Shown: positions 57,455-64,000 of the stretch, piece after piece
How positions within the stretch are numbered: the stretch's first letter is position 1
How the letters are laid out: the number at the start of each line of letters is the position of its first letter
Assembly (NCBI RefSeq): GCF_001425905.1
Contig: NZ_LMDY01000017.1
Span: forward strand, 62,945-126,944
Length of the DNA stretch: 64,000 bases
Direction of reading: 5' to 3'
DNA from: Methylibium sp. Root1272
Lineage (GTDB): Bacteria > Pseudomonadota > Gammaproteobacteria > Burkholderiales > Burkholderiaceae_C
Notes under the pieces: generated by a model
Database searches by the model: none
The model's input: the letters and a program-made list of their open reading frames with translations, nothing else
What the model was told of the DNA's origin: nothing
Translations under genes and position numbers: made by a program

Positions 57455-57534
57455 CGAGATCTCTTGCTTCTGCACTCAGGCTGTCCTCGCAAACCCCGCA
57501 TTCGGTGTTCCCGACGCGGTGCGGGCCGCTCCGC

Positions 57535-58440
57535 GTGACGACGGAGCGCGAACCCCGCGCCGCGCGCATCGATGCGCCGGCGGCCCTGGCGCTGGTCTGC
57601 TGCTGCGCGCTTTGGGGATTGAACCAAGTCGCCATCAAGGCGGCGCTGCCCGAGGTCGGGTCGCTGATCCAGCTGTCCGTTCGCAGCGTGGTCGCCCTGG
57701 TGCTGGTCCTCGCCTGGATGCGCTGGCGCGGCATTCCCTGGCACTGGCGTGACGGCACGCTGTGGCCCGGCCTGCTCGCAGGCCTGCTGTTCGCCATCGA
57801 ATTCGGGTGCATCTTCGTCGGCTTGCAGTACACGACCGCCGCCCGGTCGGTCGTGTTCATCAACACCTCGCCGTTCGTTGTTGCCCTGGTGCTCGCGTGG
57901 CTGGTGCCGGCCGAGCGGCTGCGGCCCGTGCAGGCGCTCGGCCTGGCCATTGCCTTCGGTGGGGTGGCCTTCGCGTTTGCCGAACCTGCGCCTCGGGCGA
58001 GCGGCTGGCCCTGGCTGGGTGATGCGCTGATCCTCGTAGCCGCGGCCTTGTGGGGCCTGACCACGGTGATCATCCGCTTCAGTTCGCTGCGGCATGCTGC
58101 GCCCGAGAAGACGCTGGCTTACCAACTGCTTGTTTCGGCGCTGCTGTCGCCTGCGGCTGCCTGGGTGAGCGGCACGCCCTGGCCGGCCGCCTGGAGCGCG
58201 CTGGCCATCGGCTCGCTGTTCTATCAAGCGGTGATCGTCACCTTCGCCAGTTACCTGCTGTGGTTCGGGTTGCTCACTCGTTATCCGGCGACCAAGGTGC
58301 AGGCCTTCGTGTTCCTCACGCCGGTGTTCGGCGCGGCCTTTGCCGCTGGCCTGCTGGAGGAGCCGGTGGGCGTCGAATTGCTGGTGGCGCTCGTGGCGGT
58401 GGCTGTGGGGCTGAGCCTGCTCAACCGCCGACACCGCTGA
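57535..58440 (+). CDS. EamA/DMT-family transporter
   Basis: This is a 301-residue inner-membrane protein with ten hydrophobic helices in two EamA repeats (ALVCCCALWGLNQVAIKAALP and LVAAALWGLTTVIIRFSS). It is probably a metabolite or amino-acid exporter. The start is uncertain: no ATG exists at the right place, and GTG at 57535 or 57505 would fit. Upstream open frame overlapping proB is a shadow. The substrate is unknown. Confidence 0.83.
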   Translation: MTTEREPRAARIDAPAALALVCCCALWGLNQVAIKAALPEVGSLIQLSVRSVVALVLVLAWMRWRGIPWHWRDGTLWPGLLAGLLFAIEFGCIFVGLQYTTAARSVVFINTSPFVVALVLAWLVPAERLRPVQALGLAIAFGGVAFAFAEPAPRASGWPWLGDALILVAAALWGLTTVIIRFSSLRHAAPEKTLAYQLLVSALLSPAAAWVSGTPWPAAWSALAIGSLFYQAVIVTFASYLLWFGLLTRYPATKVQAFVFLTPVFGAAFAAGLLEEPVGVELLVALVAVAVGLSLLNRRHR

Positions 58441-58454
58441 CGCCGCGCGGAGCC

Positions 58455-59054
58455 TCAGCGCGGCCCTTCGGGCGTCGTTCCGTCGTCGGTTGTCTCCACC
58501 CGCGCTTCGCCGTTGGGGCGCTCCTCGTCCTCACGCCGGTGCGCCCGCATGCCCGAGCGCAGATAGCGGTTGTGGTGGTTGGCGCGCGGCAGGAAACGAG
58601 CCAGTTCGGTCAGCGCCATCTGGTAGACGTCGCGCTTGAAGTCGATCACCACCTCGAGTGGCACCCAGTACTCGTTCCAGCGCCAGGCGTCGAACTCCGG
58701 GTGGTCGCAGGCGCGCAGGTTCATGTCGTTGTCGCGGCCGGTCAGCTGCAACAGGAACCAGATCTGCTTCTGGCCGCGGTAATGGCCGCGGGCCTCGCGG
58801 CGGATGTAATGGTCGGGCACCTCATAGCGCAGCCAATCGCGCGTGCGCGCCAGGATGCGCACATGCTCGGGCTGCAAGCCCACTTCTTCGTGCAGCTCAC
58901 GGTACATCGCCTGCTCGGGCGTCTCACCGTACTTGATGCCGCCTTGCGGAAACTGCCAGGAGTGGGTGCGTATGCGCTTGCCCCAGAACACCTGGTTCCG
59001 CTGGTTGAGCAGAACGATGCCGACGTTGGGCCTGAAGCCTTCACGGTCGAGCAT
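58455..59054 (-). CDS. rppH: RppH, RNA pyrophosphohydrolase
   Basis: This is a 199-residue Nudix enzyme that removes pyrophosphate from mRNA 5' ends and so starts decay. It begins [24 protein letters not shown]. The Nudix box [23 protein letters not shown] is complete. The C-terminal about 45 residues are a charged, probably disordered tail. It is divergent from proS, the usual Betaproteobacterial order. The start codon is inside a possible hairpin (see the 59053-59088 entry). Confidence 0.95.
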   Translation of the reverse strand: MLDREGFRPNVGIVLLNQRNQVFWGKRIRTHSWQFPQGGIKYGETPEQAMYRELHEEVGLQPEHVRILARTRDWLRYEVPDHYIRREARGHYRGQKQIWFLLQLTGRDNDMNLRACDHPEFDAWRWNEYWVPLEVVIDFKRDVYQMALTELARFLPRANHHNRYLRSGMRAHRREDEERPNGEARVETTDDGTTPEGPR

Positions 59055-59088
59055 AATGAAACCTCGAATTCAGTCTTGAATTCATTAT
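59053..59088 (-). promoter_or_regulatory. AT-rich 5' leader hairpins overlapping the rppH start
   Basis: Two mutually exclusive pairings exist in the rppH leader: ATAATGAA with TTCATTAT (8-base arms, the latter containing part of the start codon), and GAATTC at 59078-59083 with GAATTC at 59066-59071. The Shine-Dalgarno-like GAGG lies between. The patch is strikingly AT-rich for this genome. Confidence 0.45.
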
Positions 59089-59191
59089 TGCACCGGGCCT
59101 CCGCGATGCAAGCCCGCCCCGCCCCAGGGTGCGGGGCCGGTCCGGCCGCATCGCTCCCGCAGCCTCTCTTTCGCATGCCCCGGCCGACGCC

Positions 59192-60937
59192 ATGAAAGCC
59201 TCCCAGTTCTTCGTCTCCACCCTGAAAGAAGCGCCCGCCGACGCCGAGGTCACGAGCCACAAGCTGATGATGCGCGCCGGCATGATCAAGCGGCTCGGCG
59301 CCGGCATCTACAGCTACATGCCGATGGGGTTGCGGGTGATCCGCAAGGTCGAGGCGATCATCCGCGAGGAGATGAACCGGGCCGGCGCCGTCGAGCTGCT
59401 GATGCCCGTGGTGCAACCGGCCGAGCTGTGGCAGGAGACCGGGCGCTTCGAGAAGATGGGTCCGGAGCTCATGCGCGTGAAGGACCGCCACGACCGCGAC
59501 TTCATCATCCAGCCGACCAGCGAGGAGGTCGTCACCGACATCGCGCGGCAGGAACTGCGCAGCTACCGCCAGCTACCGAAGAATTTCTATCACATTCAGA
59601 CCAAGTTCCGCGACGAACGCCGGCCGCGCTTCGGTGTGATGCGGGGGCGCGAGTTCACCATGAAGGACGCCTACTCCTTCGACCGCGACGAGGCCGCGGC
59701 CGGCAGGAGCTACGACGCGATGTACGCCGCCTATGGCCGCATCTTCGACCGCTTCGGCCTCAGTTACCGCGCGGTGTCGGCCGACACTGGCGCGATCGGC
59801 GGCGACCGCTCGCACGAGTTCCAGGTCATCGCCGAAACCGGCGAGGACGCGATCGTCTACTGTCCGACCAGCGACTACGCAGCCAACATCGAGTTGGCCG
59901 AGTGCCTGCCGCTCGCCGCGCAGCGGCCGGCACCGACCCAGCCGCTCGCCAAGACGCCGACGCCCGGCAAGGCCACCTGTGCCGACGTGGCCACCTTGCT
60001 GGGCTTGCCGCTGACGCAGACCGTGAAGTCGCTGGTGCTGGCGACCGACGATCGCAACGACGGCGGCGACATCGTGAAGACCACCGTCTGGCTGCTGCTG
60101 GTGCGGGGCGATCATGAGCTCAACGAGGTCAAGGCCGGCAAGCTGCCGGGTCTGAGCGCGGGCTTCCGCTTCGCGACCGTCGGCGAGATCGACGCGCACT
60201 TCGGCTGCAAGCCGGGCTACCTGGGGCCGATCGGCCTGAAGCAGCCGGTGCGCGTGATCGCCGACCGGACGGTGGCGCACATGGGCGACTTCGTCTGCGG
60301 CGCCAACGACGCCGACTTCCACTACACCGGCGTCAACTGGGGCCGCGACCTGCCCGAGCCCAACCTCGTGGCCGACATCCGCAATGCCGTCGAGGGTGAT
60401 CCCTCGCCGGACGGCAAGGGCGTGTTGGCGATCCAGCGCGGCATCGAGGTCGGCCACGTGTTCTACCTCGGCACCAAGTACAGCGCCGCGATGAACGCCA
60501 CCTACCTCGACGAGACCGGCAAGCCGCGGCTGATGGAGATGGGCTGCTACGGCATCGGCGTCACGCGCATCCTCGGCGCGGCAATCGAGCAGCGCCACGA
60601 CGCGCGCGGCATCGTGTGGCCCGATGCGATCGCGCCGTTCGAGGTGGTCATCTGTCCGATCGGCTACGACCGCTCGGCCGAGGTCCGGCAGGCCGCCGAT
60701 GCACTGCACGACGAACTGCAGGCGCTCGGCCTGGACGTGATGCTCGACGACCGGGGCGAGCGCCCAGGTGCGATGTTCGCCGACTGGGAACTGATCGGTA
60801 TTCCGCAACGCGTGGTGATCTCGGACCGCGGGCTGAAGGAAGGGCAGGTCGAGTTGCAGGGCCGGCAGGAGGCCGAGGCCGGCAAGCTGGCACTGGCCGA
60901 GGTGGTCGCGCAGTTGCGTGCGCGCTTGCGCGACTGA
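59192..60937 (+). CDS. proS: ProS, prolyl-tRNA synthetase (bacterial type)
   Basis: This is a 581-residue class II synthetase. Motif 1 is in [22 protein letters not shown], motif 2 in [25 protein letters not shown], and motif 3 in [17 protein letters not shown]. The INS editing domain (about residues 230-390, [21 protein letters not shown]) removes misacylated alanine. The C-terminal anticodon-binding domain follows. The start [15 protein letters not shown] was chosen over a longer frame. Confidence 0.96.
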   Translation: MKASQFFVSTLKEAPADAEVTSHKLMMRAGMIKRLGAGIYSYMPMGLRVIRKVEAIIREEMNRAGAVELLMPVVQPAELWQETGRFEKMGPELMRVKDRHDRDFIIQPTSEEVVTDIARQELRSYRQLPKNFYHIQTKFRDERRPRFGVMRGREFTMKDAYSFDRDEAAAGRSYDAMYAAYGRIFDRFGLSYRAVSADTGAIGGDRSHEFQVIAETGEDAIVYCPTSDYAANIELAECLPLAAQRPAPTQPLAKTPTPGKATCADVATLLGLPLTQTVKSLVLATDDRNDGGDIVKTTVWLLLVRGDHELNEVKAGKLPGLSAGFRFATVGEIDAHFGCKPGYLGPIGLKQPVRVIADRTVAHMGDFVCGANDADFHYTGVNWGRDLPEPNLVADIRNAVEGDPSPDGKGVLAIQRGIEVGHVFYLGTKYSAAMNATYLDETGKPRLMEMGCYGIGVTRILGAAIEQRHDARGIVWPDAIAPFEVVICPIGYDRSAEVRQAADALHDELQALGLDVMLDDRGERPGAMFADWELIGIPQRVVISDRGLKEGQVELQGRQEAEAGKLALAEVVAQLRARLRD

Positions 60938-61557
60938 TGCAGGGCAACCGCCGGCTCGTCCTGTTCGCCGGCCTGGGCCTGGCCGCAGGCCTGCCGCCTG
61001 CGCCGGCCCTTGCCGGATCGCAGATCGAGGAGCCGCTGGCCGACGCGGTGCGGACCGCGCTGTCCGCGGCGGTTTCGCGGGGTGCACCACCGCGCCCGAG
61101 CTTCGCCAGCACCGAAGAACGCCTCGCCTACCTGCGTTGGCTCGGAGCGATGAGCCAGCGCCTGCAGAAGCGCAAGGCCGAGCACCTGACACGCGTCGAG
61201 TTCCTTGAAACCCTTTGGTACGAGAGCCGGCGAGCCGGCCTGGACCCCGGGCTGGTGATGGGGCTGGTGGAAGTGGAGAGCGGTTTTCGCAAGTACGCGG
61301 TGTCGGTGGCCGGCGCGCGCGGCTACATGCAGGTGATGCCGTTCTGGATGCGGACTATCGGCGACGGCGACGTCGGCCGTCTGTTCCATCTGCAGACCAA
61401 CCTGCGCTTCGGCTGCGTGATCCTGCGGCACTACCTCGACCGCGAGCGCGGTGACCTGTACCTCGCCCTGGGCCGCTACAACGGCAGTCGCGGCCGACCC
61501 GAGTATCCGAACGCGGTGTTCGCTGCGCGCAGGCGCTGGGAATACAAGCTCGGCTGA
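60937..61557 (+). CDS. Lytic transglycosylase (SLT domain)
   Basis: This is a 206-residue exported peptidoglycan lyase. A signal peptide (ending ALA-GS) is followed by the SLT domain with catalytic Glu in GLVEVESGFRKYAVS, then GARGYMQVMPFW and ALGRYNGSRGRPEYPNAV. It is translated from a TGATG overlap with proS. It cleaves the MurNAc-GlcNAc bond to give anhydromuramyl ends. Confidence 0.92.
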   Translation: MQGNRRLVLFAGLGLAAGLPPAPALAGSQIEEPLADAVRTALSAAVSRGAPPRPSFASTEERLAYLRWLGAMSQRLQKRKAEHLTRVEFLETLWYESRRAGLDPGLVMGLVEVESGFRKYAVSVAGARGYMQVMPFWMRTIGDGDVGRLFHLQTNLRFGCVILRHYLDRERGDLYLALGRYNGSRGRPEYPNAVFAARRRWEYKLG

Positions 61558-61570
61558 GCGGCTCCGAACC

Positions 61571-62134
61571 TCAGAGACCCGACCAGGCCTTGGGTGCTGC
61601 GGCGTCCAATCCCAGCAGACCGAGAACGCGCTCCACCGTGTCGTCGACCATCTCGTCGATGCTCGCCGGCCGGTGATAGAAGGCCGGCAACGGTGGAAAC
61701 ACGATGCCACCCATCTCGGTCACCGCAGTCATGTTGCGCAGGTGCGCCAGGTTGAACGGCGTCTCGCGCACCAGCAACAGCAGACGGCGGCGCTCCTTCA
61801 GCGTCACATCGGCGGCGCGCGTCAGCAGGTTGTCGCCGAAGCCATGCGCAATGGCGGCCAGGGACTTCATCGAACACGGCGCGATGACCATGGCCGCGGT
61901 CGCGAAGCTGCCGCTGGCGATGCAGGCGCCGATGTCGCCGGGTGCGTGAGCGTGATCGGCCAGCGCTTCCAGCGCTTGCCGGTCCAGGCCGAGTTCGTGA
62001 TGAACGTTCAGCACGCCGGCCGGCGTCACGACGAGGTGCGTTTCGGCGCCCAGCGCGCGAGCGCGTGCCAACAAGCGCGTGCCGTAGACCGCGCCGGTCG
62101 CTCCGGTGATGCCGACCACGAGGCGTCGGGTCAT
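61571..62134 (-). CDS. ubiX: UbiX, flavin prenyltransferase
   Basis: This is a 187-residue enzyme that makes the prenylated FMN cofactor for UbiD decarboxylases. It has the FMN-binding GITGATGAVYGTRLL at the N-terminus and ASGSFATAAMVIAPCSMKSLAAIAHG, with the loop LLLLVRETPFNLAHLRNM and PPLPAFYHRPASIDEMV. The start was set at MTRRLVVG; a TTG 15 bases upstream is possible. It is convergent with the lytic transglycosylase. Confidence 0.94.
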   Translation of the reverse strand: MTRRLVVGITGATGAVYGTRLLARARALGAETHLVVTPAGVLNVHHELGLDRQALEALADHAHAPGDIGACIASGSFATAAMVIAPCSMKSLAAIAHGFGDNLLTRAADVTLKERRRLLLLVRETPFNLAHLRNMTAVTEMGGIVFPPLPAFYHRPASIDEMVDDTVERVLGLLGLDAAAPKAWSGL

Positions 62135-62213
62135 GTGCTGTGCCTTCAAGTGAAGGGTCGCCCCGCGAGGCAGGACGACGGCGGCCAGGACGGCAGCCGT
62201 GCGGAGCGAGGCC

Positions 62214-62546
62214 TCAGGCCGGAGTGCTCAACAGCGGCTGCAGTTCACCGGACTGAAACATCTCGGCCATGATGTCCGAGCCGCCGACGAACTCGCCGTT
62301 CACATACAGCTGCGGGATCGTGGGCCAGTTGGCGTAGTCCTTGATGCCCTGGCGGATGCCGTCGTCCTCGAGCACGTTCACCGTGGCCAGATCGGTCACG
62401 CCGCAGGCCTTGAGGATCTGCACGGCGCGACCCGAGAAGCCGCACATCGGGAACTGCGCGCTGCCCTTCATGAACAGCACCACGCGGTGGGACTTGACCA
62501 GTTGGTCGATGCGCTGCTGAACGTCGGAGGTGGTAATCTGGGTCAT
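62214..62546 (-). CDS. grxD: GrxD, monothiol glutaredoxin
   Basis: This is a 110-residue monothiol glutaredoxin that carries Fe-S clusters. The CGFS active site is in FPMCGFSGRAVQIL. The segments NWPTIPQLYVNGEFVGGSDIM are diagnostic. In related genomes prmC usually precedes it directly; here an outer-membrane protein gene lies between. Confidence 0.96.
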   Translation of the reverse strand: MTQITTSDVQQRIDQLVKSHRVVLFMKGSAQFPMCGFSGRAVQILKACGVTDLATVNVLEDDGIRQGIKDYANWPTIPQLYVNGEFVGGSDIMAEMFQSGELQPLLSTPA

Positions 62547-62637
62547 GGTGGCTCGCGGCAAGAATTCGGGAACAGCCGCGGTTATACGGCAAAGCCGGCC
62601 AGCGTCGGCCGCCGCGGTGGCAAATCCCCACCCGAGG

Positions 62638-63333
62638 TCAGAACGAGTACGAGACACCCAACTGCAGCAACGGACTCAGTTGCAGGTCGCGCAGGCTGTC
62701 GCTCAGGCCCTGCTGACCGAAACGCACGGCCGAGCGCGGTTGCAGCGCCACCAGGCCGACGTCGGCGCTGAAGCCCCAACCACCGCCAGTGGCACGCAGG
62801 GACTGCAGCCCGGTGTAACCCACGCCTACATAAGGCACCGAGCTGTTGCCGTCGTCCGCGCCCAGCGCCGGGTTGGCCAGGCTGAAATTGCGCTGCAGCG
62901 TGCTGAAGCTGCCGCCCAGTGCCGACAGACCCGCCGGTAGCGCGGACCAGGCGGCCCCGCGCGGCCCGTAGATCAGCCCACCGGTCGCCCGCAGTCCGCC
63001 GCTGTAGCCGGCGCCGGCGATGCCCTGCTGAAGAAAGTAATAGTCGCCGAACAGGCTCAGACTCTGCTGCGGACGATCCGCACCATAGGCGTTGATGGTG
63101 TCCAGACCGGGGTCGTAGCGCCCACCGGCGAGTGCCGCCGGGCTGCCGCGGGTCAGGCCCAGCCGGCCCTGCCAGCGGGGCCATGCGGTGTCGCTGCTGC
63201 GCAGACCCAGGCCGTTGGCGTTGGACGTGGAAGATGAGGCGGTTTGGGCGCTGCCCGAGGCGGGCGCGAGGCTGGCAGCCATCGCGAAGACCAGCGGCAG
63301 CGTCGGGCGGAACAAGGTGCGGCACACATTCAT
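62638..63333 (-). CDS. Predicted outer-membrane beta-barrel protein
   Basis: This is a 231-residue exported protein. A signal peptide ends GSAQ. The mature part has Gly/Ser/Tyr-rich amphipathic strands and ends LQLGVSYSF, the typical C-terminal Phe signature of outer-membrane barrels. The Shine-Dalgarno sequence GAGGAG before MNVCRTLF sets the start. Function unknown. It is placed between prmC and grxD, which are usually adjacent in Betaproteobacteria. Confidence 0.75.
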   Translation of the reverse strand: MNVCRTLFRPTLPLVFAMAASLAPASGSAQTASSSTSNANGLGLRSSDTAWPRWQGRLGLTRGSPAALAGGRYDPGLDTINAYGADRPQQSLSLFGDYYFLQQGIAGAGYSGGLRATGGLIYGPRGAAWSALPAGLSALGGSFSTLQRNFSLANPALGADDGNSSVPYVGVGYTGLQSLRATGGGWGFSADVGLVALQPRSAVRFGQQGLSDSLRDLQLSPLLQLGVSYSF

Positions 63334-63516
63334 GGCGAGCTCCTCGGGCAGACCGGGAGGGCCTCGCGCGTTGCGTTCGGGCCTTCCGGAAATCGATCCT
63401 ACGCCGCAGCGACGCTTTGTGGGACAGCGGTCGCCGGATCGCAACAGGGCGCGTTGCGACGGTGCGATGTTTCGCACGAACCGCTGAACAGGAGCCCCGG
63501 GCTGGCCTCGGGAGCG

Positions 63517-64000
63517 TCAGCTGAGGCGTCCGCCCGTGCAGCGTGGCTGGCCGCCGAGATCGCGGCGGGTGGCGATGCGCTCGTACCCCGCCGCTTCCAT
63601 CAAGCGCTGGACCTCGCCGGCCTGATCGAAGCCGTGCTCGATCAGCAGCCAGGCGCCCGCCGTCAGGAAGTCCGTGGCGCATGCGACGATGTGACGGATC
63701 GCTGCGAGGCCGTCTTGGCCGGATGTGAGCGCACGCTGCGGTTCATGGCTCAGCGCAGAGAGATGCGCATCGCCTTCGGCCACATAGGGCGGATTGCTGA
63801 CGATCAGCGGGAACCGTCGTCCTTCGAGGGCCGAGAACCAGTCGCTGAGCCGCCATTCGACCGCCAGGCCGAGCTGGCGAGCGTTTCGCTTCGCAACGGC
63901 CAGGGCGGCCGGGCTCGCATCCACGGCGGTCACCCGGGCCGCGGGGCGCTGGGCGGCCAGTGCCAGCGCGATCGCGCCGCTGCCCGTGCCGAGGTCGGCC
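63517..64000 (-). CDS. prmC: PrmC (HemK), release factor glutamine methyltransferase, C-terminal part
   Basis: This is the last about 160 codons of PrmC, which methylates the GGQ glutamine of release factors RF1 and RF2. The visible part includes the SAM-binding DLGTGSGAIALALA and the catalytic NPPYV, then EPQRALTSGQDGL. The 5' end lies beyond base 64000. It should follow prfA further on the minus strand. Confidence 0.94.
   Translation of the reverse strand, partial: ADLGTGSGAIALALAAQRPAARVTAVDASPAALAVAKRNARQLGLAVEWRLSDWFSALEGRRFPLIVSNPPYVAEGDAHLSALSHEPQRALTSGQDGLAAIRHIVACATDFLTAGAWLLIEHGFDQAGEVQRLMEAAGYERIATRRDLGGQPRCTGGRLS

Overview
The window is about 64 kb of very GC-rich bacterial chromosome (about 70% by eye). 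Gene order points to a betaproteobacterium of the order Burkholderiales, most like the Rubrivivax/Methylibium/Leptothrix group. The orders behind this are the mur-fts cluster ending in ftsZ-lpxC, dusB-fis-purH, pilB-pilC-pilD-coaE-zapD-yacG, rplU-rpmA-obg-proB, and prmC/grxD/ubiX. The genus is an inference. No insertion sequence, prophage, CRISPR array, rRNA or replication origin was seen. The only RNA gene found is tRNA-Pro(CGG).

Layout. 1-9777: division and cell-wall operon (murD end, ftsW, murG, murC, ddl, ftsQ, ftsA, ftsZ, lpxC). 9826-10243: two small related membrane proteins. 10310-23122: a periplasmic quinoprotein alcohol-oxidation island. It holds a fused SoxYZ-like carrier, a metallo-hydrolase-fold protein, a lanthanide-type (DxD) PQQ alcohol dehydrogenase, a divergent operon of a calcium-type (DxS) PQQ alcohol dehydrogenase with a secreted pentapeptide-repeat protein and a cytochrome c, a histidine kinase/response regulator pair, an AcoR-like sigma-54 activator, a PedF-like cytochrome and a PedG-like binding protein. 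23182-28453: ruvC, a CdsA-like protein, an acyltransferase, purH, fis and dusB, all on the minus strand. 28561-36107: mixed accessory genes, including a GlxA-type regulator facing a TPR-like protein, a patatin, a phasin, and a two-domain SDR protein like the Marinobacter fatty acyl-CoA reductase. 36153-43688: an eleven-gene metal (mainly copper) handling cluster on the minus strand. 43822-64000: housekeeping genes (argB, slmA, mutT, type IV pilus assembly pilBCD, coaE, zapD, ispB, ribosomal L21/L27, obg, proB, rppH, proS, ubiX, grxD, prmC).

How parts fit together. The quinoprotein island resembles the Pseudomonas ped/exa loci: two PQQ dehydrogenases with different metal preference, their cytochrome acceptors, a relay carrier and regulators. 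Four sequences with -24/-12 (sigma-54) spacing lie upstream of the SoxYZ carrier, the lanthanide-type dehydrogenase, the kinase/regulator pair and the PedF cytochrome, and a sigma-54 activator gene lies among them. I read this as one sigma-54 regulon.

The most unusual structural theme is a set of hairpin-forming palindromic repeats placed exactly at gene junctions (murG/murC, ftsZ/lpxC, SoxYZ/metallo-hydrolase, cdsA/ruvC). In each case the repeat is inside an open frame that starts by overlapping the upstream stop codon. In two cases that frame ends by overlapping the downstream start codon, so translational coupling could survive the insertion.
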